This document shows, piece by piece, positions 1 through 10,467 of a stretch of 64,000 bases of DNA. This stretch comes from an uncultured Desulfobacteraceae bacterium (GTDB lineage Bacteria > Desulfobacterota > Desulfobacteria > Desulfobacterales > Desulfatirhabdiaceae). The notes beneath the pieces were generated by a model, which was not told the DNA's origin, ran no database searches, and worked only from the letters and a program-made list of their open reading frames with translations. The position numbers were made by a program, and so were the translations under genes. Position 1 is the stretch's first letter; every line of letters begins with the position of its first letter. Location: positions 1 through 64,000 of the forward strand of contig CAIMCT010000153.1 in assembly GCA_903839535.1 (NCBI GenBank), written 5' to 3'.

Positions 1-71
1 CCTCCCTCCCTCCCTCCCCCGCCGAGAGAGGGAGCATAAGGAAAGTACGAATTATGCCCTTTCGCAGTATA
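1..71. repeat. Partial copy of dispersed element A (MITE-like)
   Basis: The right end (CAGTATA at 65-71) and the C/G-rich interior match the right half of complete copies at 51369-51474 and 61284-61387. The left half lies outside the window. No coding sequence is seen inside. Confidence 0.65.
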
Positions 72-318
72 TCTACAGCACAATGAACCTATAACCAAGA
101 ACTGTCAAGTTTGGATAGGCAATGAAGCGGAATTTCAAACGGATACAGGTAAGCAAGTGTAATGGAAAGAGATGCCTGAAGGATGATTTTTATCACTCGG
201 AATTTGGACTGTTTCAGAAGATTCTTGAAAAAAACCAGAATGCCAAAAAAATATTTTATTTTTGTTGATTTCTGTTTTTTGTAATGTTAGAAGGGGGAGA
301 TAAGAAGATGATGAACAA
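72..318 (+). promoter_or_regulatory. Leader region upstream of the tRNA-tuf operon
   Basis: No gene is seen here. It must contain the promoter of the tRNA-tuf unit. An AT-rich stretch at 250-290 holds a TTGATT-like -35 (265-270), but no -10 at standard spacing is convincing. The placement is therefore inference from position and composition. Confidence 0.3.
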
Positions 319-391
319 GCCAGCGTAGCTCAGTTGGAAGAGCTACTGATTTGTAATCAGTGGGTCGGGGGTTCGAGTCCCTTCGCTGGCT
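319..391 (+). tRNA. tRNA-Thr (anticodon TGT)
   Basis: A full cloverleaf is visible. The acceptor arm GCCAGCG pairs with CGCTGGC at 384-390, the D arm has GCTC/GAGC, the anticodon loop carries TGT and the T arm carries GTTCGAGTC. CCA is not encoded. First gene of the tRNA-tuf operon. Confidence 0.96.
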
Positions 392-444
392 TCATCAGGC
401 AGGTTTTAGTGCCTGAATTAAATGAATTAAGTTAAATAAAAAAA

Positions 445-529
445 GGTGGGGTTCCCGAGTGGCCAAAGGGAACAGACTGTAAATCTGTCGGCGAAGCCTT
501 CGGAGGTTCGAATCCTCCCCCCACCACCA
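445..529 (+). tRNA. tRNA-Tyr (anticodon GTA)
   Basis: Class II tRNA of 85 nt with a long variable arm. Acceptor GGTGGGG pairs with CCCCACC at 519-525, the anticodon is GTA and the T loop is TTCGAAT. Terminal CCA is encoded at 527-529. Confidence 0.96.
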
Positions 530-693
530 GCCTCAATAAATGTTGTATGTAGGAGATTTTGCTGACAAGATCAAGCGAAATCATTATTGGACTACATAGC
601 TTCATCTGCAGCGCGTAGAGCTTCTTGAGGAAGCAGGGTTGTCCCCGAACAGAAGCCGGGGGGGTCTGTAGGGTATAATAAGGATGCCTGTTG

Positions 694-768
<75 letters not shown>

Positions 769-814
769 AATTTCAACAGCCTGGTATCCTCGGATTACCC
801 CAATTTGCATTATT

Positions 815-891
815 GCCCACGTAGCTCAGTTGGTAGAGCGCTTCCTTGGTAAGGAAGAGGTTCATCGGTTCGACTCCGATCGTGGGCTCCA
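815..891 (+). tRNA. tRNA-Thr (anticodon GGT)
   Basis: Acceptor GCCCACG pairs with CGTGGGC at 881-887. Anticodon stem CTTCC/GGAAG holds GGT, and CCA is encoded. Together with the first tRNA this gives two threonine isoacceptors in one cluster, the classic Thr-Tyr-Gly-Thr-tuf order of Proteobacteria. Confidence 0.96.
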
Positions 892-1013
892 ACACAATGG
901 ATAAAGACCAAAAGATAAGGACTGGGACAGTGCAGATGGGAACTATCGTAAAAAAGACAAATGGTTAAGCCTGAGCATCCGTTTAATCATTATTTGGCAG
1001 GGAGGACAGTGAA

Positions 1014-2207
1014 ATGGCGAAGGAAAAGTTTAATCGGTCGAAACCGCATGTGAATGTGGGAACGATAGGACATATTGATCACGGGAAGACAACGCTTACA
1101 GCGGCGATAACCAAACATAACGGTTTGAGGGGGATGGCCACTTACGTTCCGTTTGACCAGATTGACAAAGCGCCCGAGGAAAAAGAGCGCGGAATCACGA
1201 TAGCGACCGCGCATGTGGAGTACGAGACCAAGAATCGCCATTACGCACATGTAGACTGTCCTGGCCATGCGGACTACATCAAGAACATGATCACAGGTGC
1301 GGCTCAGATGGATGGCGCTATATTGGTAGTAGCGGCAGACGATGGTCCCATGCCGCAGACCCGTGAACACATTCTGCTGGCGCGTCAGGTTGGAGTGCCG
1401 ACCATGGTGGTCTTTTTAAACAAATGCGACATGGTGGATGATCCGGAATTGATTGAGCTGGTGGAGCTGGAGCTTCGCGAGCTTTTAAGCAAATATGATT
1501 TTCCAGGAGATGATACGCCGATAATTCGAGGAAGTGCATTAAAAGCCCTTGAGAGCGATGATCCGGACAGCGAAGAGGCCAAGTGCATATTTGAATTGAT
1601 GGCGGCAATAGATTCTTTCATTCCTGAACCCAAGCGTGATATCGACAAGCCATTTTTAATGCCGGTGGAGGATGTGTTCAGCATATCTGGTCGAGGGACT
1701 GTCGTTACAGGTCGCGTGGACCGCGGTATTGTGAAAGTTGGCGAGGCTGTAGAGATCGTGGGGATTCGGACAACGCAAAAGACAGTTTGCACTGGTGTTG
1801 AAATGTTCAGAAAGCTTCTGGATGAGGGCCGTGCGGGAGACAACATCGGGGTTCTTCTGCGGGGCACCAAGCGCGAAGAAGTTGAGCGAGGGCAGGTGGT
1901 GGCGCATCCTGGAACGATTACGCCACACACCAAGTTCAAGGCTGAGGTATATATTCTGAGTAAGGAAGAAGGCGGAAGACATACGCCGTTTTTCAATGGG
2001 TACAGGCCTCAATTTTATTTTCGAACAACGGATGTGACGGGGATTCTTTCACTGCCGGAGGGGATCGAGATGGTAATGCCCGGAGACAATGTGGCGATAA
2101 CGGCAGATCTGATCACTCCGATCGCCATGGAAAAAGAGCTTAGGTTTGCGATTCGTGAAGGTGGCCGAACCGTAGGCGCGGGCGTTGTCAGCGAAATTCT
2201 GGAATAA
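1014..2207 (+). CDS. tuf: Elongation factor Tu, copy 1
   Basis: EF-Tu is the GTPase that brings aminoacyl-tRNA to the ribosomal A site. The protein is 397 aa, the usual length. The P-loop GHIDHGKT is at residues 19-26, followed by switch I ([13 protein letters not shown]), switch II (DCPGH) and the guanine-specificity motif NKCD, then beta-barrel domains 2 and 3. A GGGAGG ribosome-binding site lies 7 bases before the ATG. It follows four tRNA genes and precedes rpmG. The deduced protein appears identical to copy 2 at 16520-17713, although the DNA differs at scattered synonymous positions. Confidence 0.99.
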   Translation: MAKEKFNRSKPHVNVGTIGHIDHGKTTLTAAITKHNGLRGMATYVPFDQIDKAPEEKERGITIATAHVEYETKNRHYAHVDCPGHADYIKNMITGAAQMDGAILVVAADDGPMPQTREHILLARQVGVPTMVVFLNKCDMVDDPELIELVELELRELLSKYDFPGDDTPIIRGSALKALESDDPDSEEAKCIFELMAAIDSFIPEPKRDIDKPFLMPVEDVFSISGRGTVVTGRVDRGIVKVGEAVEIVGIRTTQKTVCTGVEMFRKLLDEGRAGDNIGVLLRGTKREEVERGQVVAHPGTITPHTKFKAEVYILSKEEGGRHTPFFNGYRPQFYFRTTDVTGILSLPEGIEMVMPGDNVAITADLITPIAMEKELRFAIREGGRTVGAGVVSEILE

Positions 2208-2222
2208 TAAAGGAGCCTTGTC

Positions 2223-2372
2223 GTGAGAGTGATTGTTACCCTTGCATGTACAGAATGCAAAAGAAGAAACTACACCACAACCAAAAATAAGCGGACAACA
2301 CCAGACAAGCTGGAATTCAGCAAATACTGTCGATTCTGCAAAAAACATATTTCGCACAAAGAAACCAAATAG
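2223..2372 (+). CDS. rpmG: 50S ribosomal protein L33 (zinc-binding form)
   Basis: A 49-aa basic protein of the large subunit E-site region. It starts at GTG, 15 bases after the tuf stop, with an AGGAG site at 2211-2215. Cys9-x2-Cys12 and Cys36-x2-Cys39 form the zinc ribbon of C+ L33 proteins. The order tuf, rpmG, tRNA-Trp, secE, nusG is conserved in many bacteria, which supports this short gene strongly. Confidence 0.95.
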   Translation: MRVIVTLACTECKRRNYTTTKNKRTTPDKLEFSKYCRFCKKHISHKETK

Positions 2373-2434
2373 CCGAGTCTCGGAATCCATTTATCAGCAA
2401 TGCAAATGGATTACTTTGTGATAAGGATTAAAAC

Positions 2435-2510
2435 AGGCCAGTAGCTCTAACGGTAGAGCGTCGGACTCCAAATCCGAGTGCTGGGGGTTCGAATCCCTCC
2501 TGGCCTGCCA
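2435..2510 (+). tRNA. tRNA-Trp (anticodon CCA)
   Basis: Acceptor AGGCCAG pairs with CTGGCCT at 2500-2506, discriminator G, encoded CCA at 2508-2510. Anticodon stem CGGAC(T) and (A)TCCG hold CCA. It sits between rpmG and secE, a common place for tRNA-Trp. Confidence 0.96.
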
Positions 2511-2525
2511 TATCATTTGATGAGT

Positions 2526-2591
2526 AAAGCTCAAAGAAGGTCACTGGTGGATACCGGCTGACATCGTCCACTTTGAGCTTTCACTTTTTTT
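2526..2591 (+). terminator. Hairpin plus T-run between tRNA-Trp and secE
   Basis: Perfect 11-base arms AAAGCTCAAAG (2526-2536) and CTTTGAGCTTT (2571-2581), with an inner GTGGA/TCCAC pairing, are followed by seven T at 2585-2591. It looks like an intrinsic terminator or attenuator that separates tRNA-tuf-rpmG transcription from secE-nusG. It ends only 9 bases before the secE start. Confidence 0.65.
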
Positions 2592-2600
2592 AGGAGAACA

Positions 2601-2993
2601 ATGGGACGGTTACTCAAAAAAAAAGAACCAAGCCAGAAAAAGAAAAACAAGTGTGATGAAAAAAAATCTGCTGAATCCGAAACTGAAGCAGCGGGATTGA
2701 ACTTCACAAATCAAACGACTGCCGGAACTGTAAAAGAAAATCAACAGAAAATTGCTCCCGTAAAAAAAGCAATTGCCGGTGGCTCCATGTATAAAATCAA
2801 TAATAAATATGTTGACCAAGCACTGCAATTTCTCAGAGAAGTCAAGGTTGAATTAAAAAAAGTTGCCTGGCCTTCCCGAAAACAGGCAATGGGCTCTACC
2901 ATTGTGGTTGTCATGCTGGTGTTGCTGGTGTCATTTTTCTTGGGCATCGTAGATATCGGATTGTCCAGCCTGATCAAAGCTGTTCTGAGCTAG
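2601..2993 (+). CDS. secE: Preprotein translocase subunit SecE
   Basis: Small membrane subunit of the SecYEG channel. It has 130 aa: a lysine-rich, low-complexity cytoplasmic N-terminal extension (about residues 1-75), then the conserved amphipathic segment with KKVAWPSRKQ at 86-95 and one membrane helix at about 99-120. Single-helix SecE proteins are usually 60-80 aa, so the extension is long but of no recognisable fold. The stop overlaps the ribosome-binding region of nusG. Confidence 0.95.
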   Translation: MGRLLKKKEPSQKKKNKCDEKKSAESETEAAGLNFTNQTTAGTVKENQQKIAPVKKAIAGGSMYKINNKYVDQALQFLREVKVELKKVAWPSRKQAMGSTIVVVMLVLLVSFFLGIVDIGLSSLIKAVLS

Positions 2994-3004
2994 GAGAAAA
3001 GCAA

Positions 3005-3535
3005 GTGTCTCTTAAGTGGTATATTGTCCATGTCTATTCTGGATTTGAAAATAAAGTTAAGCTGGCACTGGATGAACGCATAGCGACTTCCCCACACCCA
3101 GAGAAGTTTGGTGAGGTGCTTGTGCCAACTGAACAGGTTGTGGAACTGGTTAAAGGGAAACGGAAGGAATCCTCACGGAAATTTTATCCCGGCTATATCC
3201 TGGTCAGAGTGGATTTAGACGATGAAACCTGGCATATTGTCAGTGATACGGCAAAGGTAACGGGATTTCTGGGAGGAAAAGAAAAACCAACACCGCTTTC
3301 AGATGAAGAAGCTACCCAGATATTGAATCGCATGGAGGCCGGGAAACAGAAACCCAAACCTAAATTTTACTTTGAACCCGGCGATGAAATTCGTGTTGTA
3401 GATGGACCTTTTTCAAATTTTAATGGAACAGTTGATGAAGTTAACCCGGAAAAGGGAAAAATCAGGGTTCTGGTGAGTATTTTTGGGAGAGCCACGCCGG
3501 TTGAATTGGAATTTGTCCAAGTCATCAAGTTATAA
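3005..3535 (+). CDS. nusG: Transcription termination/antitermination protein NusG
   Basis: NusG binds the RNA polymerase clamp, suppresses pausing and links polymerase to Rho or the ribosome. It has 176 aa. The NGN domain starts with WYIVHVYSGFE (about 5-115) and includes GYILVRV, and the C-terminal KOW domain contains GPFSNFNGTV (about 125-176). Start is GTG 11 bases after secE, with AGGAG overlapping the secE stop. Confidence 0.98.
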   Translation: MSLKWYIVHVYSGFENKVKLALDERIATSPHPEKFGEVLVPTEQVVELVKGKRKESSRKFYPGYILVRVDLDDETWHIVSDTAKVTGFLGGKEKPTPLSDEEATQILNRMEAGKQKPKPKFYFEPGDEIRVVDGPFSNFNGTVDEVNPEKGKIRVLVSIFGRATPVELEFVQVIKL

Positions 3536-3629
3536 ACACTAGGGTGCGTGGGGCAGGTCAGGGGCTGGTGCAGAAAACATGCGCCCAGTATCTGCTTCCA
3601 GCCACCTTTATCAGGAGTATTGAGATACA

Positions 3630-4052
3630 ATGGCAAAAAAGGTGATTGCACAGATCAAGTTGCAGGTAACGGCTGGAAAAGCCAACCCTTCACCCCCGAT
3701 CGGTCCGGCGTTGGGCCAGCACGGGGTTAATATCATGGAATTCTGTAAGGCGTTTAACGCCAGGACCGCCAATGACGAAGGCATGATCATACCGGCTGTC
3801 ATCACGGTGTACCAGGACAGGTCCTTTACTTTTATCACAAAAACGCCTCCTGCATCTGTTCTCCTAAAGAAAGCAGCCAAAATTGCCAAAGGTGCCGGGG
3901 ACCCCAAACGTGACAAGGTCGCTAAACTGACAATGGATCAGATTACAGAAATCGCCAGGCTGAAGATGGTTGATTTAAATGCGAATGATATGGATGCAGC
4001 ATGTAAAATTATCATGGGTACAGCCAGAAGTATGGGGATTGAGGTTGGTTAA
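3630..4052 (+). CDS. rplK: 50S ribosomal protein L11
   Basis: Part of the GTPase-associated centre, where it binds 23S rRNA with L10/L12 and is needed for stringent-response sensing. It has 140 aa, close to the usual 141. The N-terminal domain carries [11 protein letters not shown] and the C-terminal rRNA-binding domain ends with the ARSMGIEV-type motif. The 94-base gap after nusG holds no clear terminator, so co-transcription with nusG is likely. Confidence 0.98.
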   Translation: MAKKVIAQIKLQVTAGKANPSPPIGPALGQHGVNIMEFCKAFNARTANDEGMIIPAVITVYQDRSFTFITKTPPASVLLKKAAKIAKGAGDPKRDKVAKLTMDQITEIARLKMVDLNANDMDAACKIIMGTARSMGIEVG

Positions 4053-4075
4053 AGTAAAAAGGAGTTAAAGGGATT

Positions 4076-4780
4076 ATGCCGAAGCGGGGGAAAAAATACT
4101 TAGAATCACAGAAGAAAATTGACATAACTAAACGGCATGCCTTGACCGAAGCAGTCCAGGTAGCTCTTGAATCGTCTTTTGTCAAATTTGATGAAACGGT
4201 TGACGTGGCCGTTCGTCTGGGTGTTGATCCAAGACACGCAGATCAAATGGTTCGAGGAACAGTCGTTCTGCCCAATGGATTGGGCAAGGAAGTGAAAATT
4301 CTTGTGTTTGCCAAAGGCGAAAAGGAAAAAGAAGCGCTTGACGCAGGGGCTGATTTTGCTGGCAATGACGAGTTGATAGAAAAAATCAAGGCGGGCTGGA
4401 CAGGTTTCGACAAGGCTGTGGCAACTCCAGATATGATGGGTACGGTTGGTAAAATTGGAAAAATATTGGGACCCAGGGGACTGATGCCCAATGCCAAAAC
4501 TGGAACAGTGACATTCGATGTAGCAAGAGCAGTAAGTGAGCTTAAAGCCGGAAAAATCGATTTTCGAGTTGAGAAGGCGGGAATTGTTCATGTTCCGGTA
4601 GGAAAAGTATCCTTCGGAGTGGAAAAGCTTGTCCAGAATGTTACGGCCTTTCTTGAAACCATTATTCGCATAAAGCCTTCCACAAGTAAGGGAACATATC
4701 TGAAGGGATTGGCTATTTCTACAACCATGGGGCCAGGTGTCAAGGTGGATGCCGCATCATTGAAAGATGTGATCCGGTAG
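4076..4780 (+). CDS. rplA: 50S ribosomal protein L1
   Basis: L1 forms the mobile L1 stalk at the E site and, in E. coli, represses the L11 operon by binding its mRNA. The 234-aa length and motifs are typical: [10 protein letters not shown] at the start, [11 protein letters not shown] in the middle, and [10 protein letters not shown] about residue 140. It starts 23 bases after rplK behind an AAAGGAG site. Confidence 0.98.
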   Translation: MPKRGKKYLESQKKIDITKRHALTEAVQVALESSFVKFDETVDVAVRLGVDPRHADQMVRGTVVLPNGLGKEVKILVFAKGEKEKEALDAGADFAGNDELIEKIKAGWTGFDKAVATPDMMGTVGKIGKILGPRGLMPNAKTGTVTFDVARAVSELKAGKIDFRVEKAGIVHVPVGKVSFGVEKLVQNVTAFLETIIRIKPSTSKGTYLKGLAISTTMGPGVKVDAASLKDVIR

Positions 4781-4949
4781 TGCGATCCTGCCTTAATTGG
4801 TCAAGAGCTCTTTTGGCCGCATAATTCAGAATGCGGGGCAGAGAAATACAATCTGTTCGGCTTGCTTGGCAAGGGGGTGACTCAGAGTCAGTGCAGCGGT
4901 CGAGTGCTTCCCGAGGCTGAGCAGTGTTTATCATAAATTATGCATCTGT

Positions 4950-5030
4950 ATTATCCTGTCCGAGACCGTAGGTACACACTTTTGGTGTTTAATTGGCATT
5001 GCTGGCCTACCGAGATGGGTTTTAACGAAC
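4950..5030 (+). ncRNA. L10 ribosomal-protein leader in the rplA-rplJ gap
   Basis: The 353-base gap between rplA and rplJ holds paired elements CCGAGACCGTAGG (about 4960-4972) and CCTACCGAGA (about 5006-5015). They can form the kink-turn stem typical of L10 leaders, to which the L10(L12)4 complex binds to repress rplJL translation. Assignment rests on position and on the CCGAG/CCTACCGAG pairing. No covariance search was run. Confidence 0.65.
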
Positions 5031-5133
5031 TGAAAGAAGATGGCGGATGGTTCTATTTCAATCCTGTCCAAAAACCTTGAATCGTAATTACCTCCGGTGG
5101 ATAACAGTTGAAGAAAGGAGGTGTAATTAATCT

Positions 5134-5664
5134 GTGAAATTAGAGAAAAAAAAGCAGATCGTTGAGGATCTTGAAGAGAAATTTGCAAGATCCAAGATCG
5201 TCATTTTGACAAATTTTAATGGACTCAATGTGGCGACCATGAGTTCTTTGCGCAGACAGCTCAGAGAAGCCAAGGTTGAATATAGAGTTGTTAAAAACTC
5301 TTTGCTTGCACGTGCTTCCGAAAACAATTCGGTTGCATTGATCAAAGATAAATTAAAAGAAGCTAGCGCGGTTGCGTATAGTTTTGATGACCCTGTGGCT
5401 CCTGCAAAAGTATTAAGCGCTTTTGCAAAGGAGAATGAAAAATTTAAGATCAAAGCAGGCGTTATGCAGGGCAAAGTGTTGAATGCAGACGCTATTCTTG
5501 CTCTATCGGTGCTGCCATCCCGCGAAGTGTTGTTGGGACAGTTGCTATCCGTCATGCTCGGTGTGCCGACAGCGATGGTGCGCGCGTTAAGTAATGTTCC
5601 CAAAAAATTGCTGTATGTATTGACCGCCTTAAAAGATCAAAAAGAACAGGCGATTACAGAATAA
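5134..5664 (+). CDS. rplJ: 50S ribosomal protein L10
   Basis: Base of the L12 stalk. It anchors L12 dimers through its C-terminal helix and is the autorepressor of its own operon. It has 176 aa, with the N-terminal rRNA-binding domain followed by an alpha-helical tail. Translation starts at GTG behind AAAGGAGGTG at 5113-5122. The spacing is on the long side, but no in-frame alternative exists because a stop lies just upstream. rplL follows after 39 bases. Confidence 0.97.
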   Translation: MKLEKKKQIVEDLEEKFARSKIVILTNFNGLNVATMSSLRRQLREAKVEYRVVKNSLLARASENNSVALIKDKLKEASAVAYSFDDPVAPAKVLSAFAKENEKFKIKAGVMQGKVLNADAILALSVLPSREVLLGQLLSVMLGVPTAMVRALSNVPKKLLYVLTALKDQKEQAITE

Positions 5665-5703
5665 GTTGTTTGATGTTGAAGTGTAAACTGGAGGAAACTA
5701 ACG

Positions 5704-6084
5704 ATGGCTGATATTACAAAAGCAGATGTTATTGAATTTATAGCAAATATGACAGTTTTGGATCTTTCTGAACTGGTTAAGGAAATGGAAGAAAAATTTG
5801 GTGTTTCTGCAGCAGCGCCTGTTTCGATGGTTGCGGCCGCCAGCTCTGCTGTGGCGGCACCGGTCGAGGAACAAACCGAATTTACGCCAATACTTATCAG
5901 CTTTGGAGATAAAAAAATTCAGGTTATCAAAGAAGTAAGAGCGCTAACCGGTCTGGGATTGAAAGAAGCCAAGGATCTGGTTGACGGGGTGCCAAAACCC
6001 GTCAAAGAAGGGGTATCCAAGGATGAGGCTGAAAAAATTAAAGCCGTAATCGAAGAAGCTGGCGGCCAGGTTGAAATAAAATAG
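5704..6084 (+). CDS. rplL: 50S ribosomal protein L7/L12
   Basis: Multi-copy stalk protein that recruits and activates translational GTPases. It has 126 aa: an N-terminal dimerisation domain, an Ala/Val/Pro hinge (about 36-55) and a C-terminal domain with the factor-binding segment [15 protein letters not shown]. Preceded by GGAGG. An attenuator-like hairpin follows before rpoB. Confidence 0.98.
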   Translation: MADITKADVIEFIANMTVLDLSELVKEMEEKFGVSAAAPVSMVAAASSAVAAPVEEQTEFTPILISFGDKKIQVIKEVRALTGLGLKEAKDLVDGVPKPVKEGVSKDEAEKIKAVIEEAGGQVEIK

Positions 6085-6113
6085 CATCAAGCAAGTTTTC
6101 AGGGATTACAAAT

Positions 6114-6162
6114 GGAGATGGGATGAAAGGACTCAGGCCTTAAATCCCATTTCCGCTTTTTC
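6114..6162 (+). terminator. Attenuator-like hairpin between rplL and rpoB
   Basis: Arms GGAGATGGGAT (6114-6124) and ATCCCATTTCC (6144-6154) pair with one mismatch and are followed by GCTTTTTCG. Its position matches the partial terminator/RNase III site known between rplL and rpoB in E. coli, where it sets the ratio of stalk protein to polymerase. The short T-run suggests partial rather than full termination. Confidence 0.55.
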
Positions 6163-6185
6163 GAAACCTTTAATTTGGAGCTGCC

Positions 6186-9100
6186 ATGACGGAACGCCCT
6201 TTGGCATCGAAGCGTATCAGAAAAAACTTTGGCAAGATTAGTAAAATTGTTGAAATTCCCGATCTTATTGGTATGCAACGGGAGTCATTTCGGCGGTTTT
6301 TGCAAATGGATGTCCCAGCGGACAAACGCAAGGATATCGGGTTGCAGACAGTTTTTAATTCCGTATTTCCGATTAAGGACTTTACGGGGAGCGCCTCTCT
6401 TGAGTTTGTTGATTATCGTTTTGCAGAGATCAAACACGGTGTTGAAGAATGTATCCACAGGGGCATGAGCTATGAAATTCCTGTAAAAATCACAGTCCGC
6501 CTGCAAGTTTACGATATGGATAAAGAAACCGGTAAATCCACTCTCAGGGACATCAAGGAACAGGAAATTTATTTCGGAACAATTCCTTTGATGACGGAAA
6601 AAGGGACTTTTATCATAAATGGTACTGAGCGGGTTGTGGTCAGCCAACTGCATCGCTCCTCCGGTGTATTTTTCGATCACGACAAAGGAAAAACACATAC
6701 CAGCGGCAAGGTGATTTACACATCTCGTATTATTCCGGTTCGGGGTTCCTGGATTGATATGGAAATTGACCCTAAGGATATTGTGTATATCCGTATTGAC
6801 CGTCGCAGAAAATTTCCGGTTACATTGCTTTTCAAGGCATTTGGCTATACGCCAGAAGACCTCCTGTCATATTTTTACGAATCTGAAAAAGTTATTGTGA
6901 ATAGAGATCTTTTGGTCAGCCGCTATTTTAAAGCGTTTAATGAAGAATTTCTGAAAGGTTCCCGGGCGACCCAGGATGTGATAGACCCCAATACCGGAGA
7001 GGTCGTTGTCAAAAAAGGAAGGGTGTTTACCCAGCGAATACTCAAGCGAATGAAGGTCGATAAACTGGATGCCATTCCCATTACCCTTGAAGAGCTTTAT
7101 GACAAAATTATAGCTACGTCCATTCTGCATCCTGTCACACTTGAGGTGGTTGCAAGGGCCAATGAAACTGTCAGTGAGGACTTGCTGAGTCGATTAACTA
7201 AAGCGGGCATTACAGAGTTTGAAATCCTGTTCATTGATGGAACAACCATAAGCGATTCGATTCGAAAGACGCTGATTTTAGACAAGGTCCAGTCCAAAAA
7301 AGAAGCCCTTCTTGAAATCTATCGCAGGCTTCGCCCGGGTAACCCTGCAACGCCTGAAGTTGCACAGGATTTTATGGATCATCTGTTTTTTAAATCCGCA
7401 TTTTATGATCTTTCCAGTGTGGGCAGACTTAAAATCAATCAGAGTTTGGGAATAGACAGCAATATCGATCTGCGGATTCTGCGCAAAGAAGACATTTTGT
7501 TAACCGCCAAAACCCTTATCAGACTGCGAGACACTCAGGGAGTTGTGGATGACATTGATCATCTCGGCAATCGTCGGGTGCGGGCGGTGGGTGAATTGCT
7601 GGAGAACCAGTATCGAATCGGATTAGTCCGTATGGAGCGGGCCATCAAAGAGAGGATGAGCCTTCAGGAGGTTGATTCCCTGATGCCGCACGATCTGGTG
7701 AATCCCAAGCCCGTGTCCGCCGTGGTTAAGGAATTTTTTGGAACTAGCCAGCTTAGTCAGTTTATGGATCAAACCAATCCGCTCTCTGAAACAACACACA
7801 AACGCCGTCTCAGCGCACTGGGCCCTGGTGGGCTCACCCGGGAGCGTGCTGGATTTGAGGTTCGCGATGTTCATCCCTCTCATTATGGCCGTATTTGCCC
7901 GATTGAAACGCCCGAGGGACCCAATATAGGGCTGATCGTCTCGCTGAGTACATATGCCCAGGTGAATGAATATGGATTTATCGAAACTCCATACCGGGTG
8001 GTGTCTGATGCTGCGGTCACCAGTGATGTGCGGTTTCTAAGCGCCTTTGATGAAAAGTCTCATGCCATAGCTCAGGCCAATGCAGCCATGGACAAAAATG
8101 GGAGTTTTACCGAGACGGAAATTAACTCCCGGGTTGCCGGTGAGTTTACGATGGCGAAACGCGATAATATCGCGTTAATGGATGTTTCACCCAACCAGCT
8201 AGTCAGTGTTTCTGCATCGCTGATTCCGTTTCTGGAAAATGATGATGCGAACCGTGCGCTTATGGGCTCCAATATGCAGAGACAGGCCGTACCGCTTCTG
8301 GTTAGTCAAGCACCTCTGGTCGGAACAGGCATTGAAGGGGTAGTCGCCAAGGATTCGGGCGTGGCTGTGGTTGCCAAGCGGGATGGAGTTGTCGAGGATG
8401 TTGAAGCGGACCGCATTGTTGTTCGCCACGATGTGATGGTTCAGAATGCCGACCAGGAGATATTTTGGCCGGTTACTATCTATAATCTGTCCAAATTTAT
8501 CCGATCCAATCAGAATACTTGTTTCAATCATCGGCCAATTGTAAAAAGGGGTCAGCACGTCAAGGCTGGCGAAGTTATAGCCGATGGGCCCGCCACAGAC
8601 AAGGGCGAGCTGGCGCTGGGCAAGAACGTCACGGTGGCGTTTATGCCCTGGGGCGGGTACAATTTCGAAGATTCCATTCTCGTTGGTGAACGTCTGGTTC
8701 GGGAAGGTGTCTATACATCCATTCATATTGAAGAGTTTGAATTGGTCTCAAGGGATACCAAGTTGGGCAAAGAGGAAATTACCCGTGATATTCCCAATGT
8801 CGGGGAAGATGCCCTGAGAAACCTGGATGAGAGTGGGATTATTATGCTGGGGGCGGAGGTTGTGCCAGGCGATATTCTTGTTGGCAAAATCACACCCAAG
8901 GGCGAAACTCAGCTTTCTCCCGAAGAAAAACTTCTTAGGGCCATTTTCGGTGAAAAGGCAGGAGACGTTAAGGATACTTCCTTGAGGGTGCCGCCGGGGA
9001 TTCAGGGAATTGTGATTGATGCCAAGATATTTTCCAGAAGAGGTGTGGATAAAGATGACCGGACACGGAACATTGAAGACAGTGAGATAGCTTTTTTGGA

Positions 9101-10316
9101 ACGCGACATGAAGGACGAGCTTCTGGTGATCAGTGAAGTTGTTCAGTCAAGGGTGTTCAGCCTGATCAAGGGCCAGGTTTGCAGCGTGCCGTTTAGAAAA
9201 GGAAAGAAGGTGTTGATTCCAAAAGGAGTGCTGATTGATGATGAGATCATCGCGGATATCTCCATAGATCAGCTTGAGGGTATTGTGCTGAACAGTCAGG
9301 AAATATCAGAGCAGATTAACCAGATATTGGTGCAATACCGGGAACAGTGCGCTCATTGCAGGAATAATTTTGAAAGACAGGCCACCCGGTTTGAAAAGGG
9401 AGATGACCTGGCCCCCGGTGTCATCAAAATGGTTAAAGTGTATGTAGCCATGAAGCGCAAACTCTCCGTAGGGGACAAAATGGCTGGCCGCCATGGAAAT
9501 AAAGGCGTTGTTTCCCGAATACTGCCTCAGGAAGATTTGCCCTATTTTGCCGATGGAACCCCAGTGGACATGGTATTGAACCCGCTGGGCGTGCCTTCTC
9601 GAATGAATGTAGGGCAGGTACTTGAGATTCACTTGGGCTTTGCTGCAAAAGGCCTGGGTGATCAGATCAACAGCTTGGTTGAGCAAAAGAAGTTGAGCGA
9701 TCTTCGGGATAAATTCGCCAAAATTTTTTCATCACCGATGCAGGAAGATTCCGAAATTCGAAATCGGGTTGCCGATATGTCCGATGACGATCTGCTTGGT
9801 TTCGCCGCACAATTCAAGCAGGGAGTTCCCATGGCGACACCGGTTTTTGACGGTGCCAAGGAAAAAGAAATCAAGGATTTGCTTCAGGAGGCCGGATTGG
9901 ACAGATCCGCGCAAAGTACGCTGTATGACGGGCGGACCGGGGAGCCTTTTAAGGAAAAGATCACGGTTGGGACCATGTATATGCTGAAGCTCCACCACTT
10001 GGTTGACGATAAAATCCATGCCAGGTCCATTGGTCCGTATTCACTGGTCACACAGCAGCCATTGGGGGGGAAAGCACAGTTCGGAGGTCAGCGTCTGGGA
10101 GAAATGGAAGTGTGGGCAATGGAGGCGTATGGAGCTTCCCATGCACTTCAGGAATTTTTGACTGTGAAATCCGATGATATGGCAGGAAGAACCCGAATGT
10201 ATGAAAAGATCGTAAAAGGTCAAAATTCGCTTGAACCCGGTATTCCAGAATCATTTAAAGTTTTGACCAATGAATTGATGAGTCTGGGATTAGACGTTAC
10301 GCTGCTCGAAGATTGA
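6186..10316 (+). CDS. rpoB: DNA-directed RNA polymerase subunit beta
   Basis: Catalytic subunit of RNA polymerase, paired with beta' at the active site. It has 1376 aa, near the usual 1340-1400, so large insertions like those in its rpoC partner are not evident. The rifampicin pocket begins at residue 517 ([13 protein letters not shown]) and keeps the Asp, His (THKRR) and Ser (SALGPGG) positions associated with sensitivity. Compared with E. coli it has Thr in the DQTN segment and at the ETTHK position. The C-terminal MEVWAME segment that packs on RpoC is intact. GGAG lies before the ATG. Confidence 0.99.
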   Translation: MTERPLASKRIRKNFGKISKIVEIPDLIGMQRESFRRFLQMDVPADKRKDIGLQTVFNSVFPIKDFTGSASLEFVDYRFAEIKHGVEECIHRGMSYEIPVKITVRLQVYDMDKETGKSTLRDIKEQEIYFGTIPLMTEKGTFIINGTERVVVSQLHRSSGVFFDHDKGKTHTSGKVIYTSRIIPVRGSWIDMEIDPKDIVYIRIDRRRKFPVTLLFKAFGYTPEDLLSYFYESEKVIVNRDLLVSRYFKAFNEEFLKGSRATQDVIDPNTGEVVVKKGRVFTQRILKRMKVDKLDAIPITLEELYDKIIATSILHPVTLEVVARANETVSEDLLSRLTKAGITEFEILFIDGTTISDSIRKTLILDKVQSKKEALLEIYRRLRPGNPATPEVAQDFMDHLFFKSAFYDLSSVGRLKINQSLGIDSNIDLRILRKEDILLTAKTLIRLRDTQGVVDDIDHLGNRRVRAVGELLENQYRIGLVRMERAIKERMSLQEVDSLMPHDLVNPKPVSAVVKEFFGTSQLSQFMDQTNPLSETTHKRRLSALGPGGLTRERAGFEVRDVHPSHYGRICPIETPEGPNIGLIVSLSTYAQVNEYGFIETPYRVVSDAAVTSDVRFLSAFDEKSHAIAQANAAMDKNGSFTETEINSRVAGEFTMAKRDNIALMDVSPNQLVSVSASLIPFLENDDANRALMGSNMQRQAVPLLVSQAPLVGTGIEGVVAKDSGVAVVAKRDGVVEDVEADRIVVRHDVMVQNADQEIFWPVTIYNLSKFIRSNQNTCFNHRPIVKRGQHVKAGEVIADGPATDKGELALGKNVTVAFMPWGGYNFEDSILVGERLVREGVYTSIHIEEFELVSRDTKLGKEEITRDIPNVGEDALRNLDESGIIMLGAEVVPGDILVGKITPKGETQLSPEEKLLRAIFGEKAGDVKDTSLRVPPGIQGIVIDAKIFSRRGVDKDDRTRNIEDSEIAFLERDMKDELLVISEVVQSRVFSLIKGQVCSVPFRKGKKVLIPKGVLIDDEIIADISIDQLEGIVLNSQEISEQINQILVQYREQCAHCRNNFERQATRFEKGDDLAPGVIKMVKVYVAMKRKLSVGDKMAGRHGNKGVVSRILPQEDLPYFADGTPVDMVLNPLGVPSRMNVGQVLEIHLGFAAKGLGDQINSLVEQKKLSDLRDKFAKIFSSPMQEDSEIRNRVADMSDDDLLGFAAQFKQGVPMATPVFDGAKEKEIKDLLQEAGLDRSAQSTLYDGRTGEPFKEKITVGTMYMLKLHHLVDDKIHARSIGPYSLVTQQPLGGKAQFGGQRLGEMEVWAMEAYGASHALQEFLTVKSDDMAGRTRMYEKIVKGQNSLEPGIPESFKVLTNELMSLGLDVTLLED

Positions 10317-10467
10317 TGACTGCGTAAGAGACTGTTCGCTGCGCTATCGACAAACCTTTTCGCAATAATAACTGGCAATAGCTTCAAAGTTTTTCGCGTT
10401 GCGGATGGCATGGAGATTCAGATTCTAACGCCATACGGTTTCAGATAGAACAATAAGGAGAGAATTT

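Noticed and set aside
674-679. TATAAT as a separate promoter for tRNA-Gly
   Set aside because: No -35 at workable spacing; the nearest TTGTCC is 29 bases away. The tRNAs are more simply one transcript.
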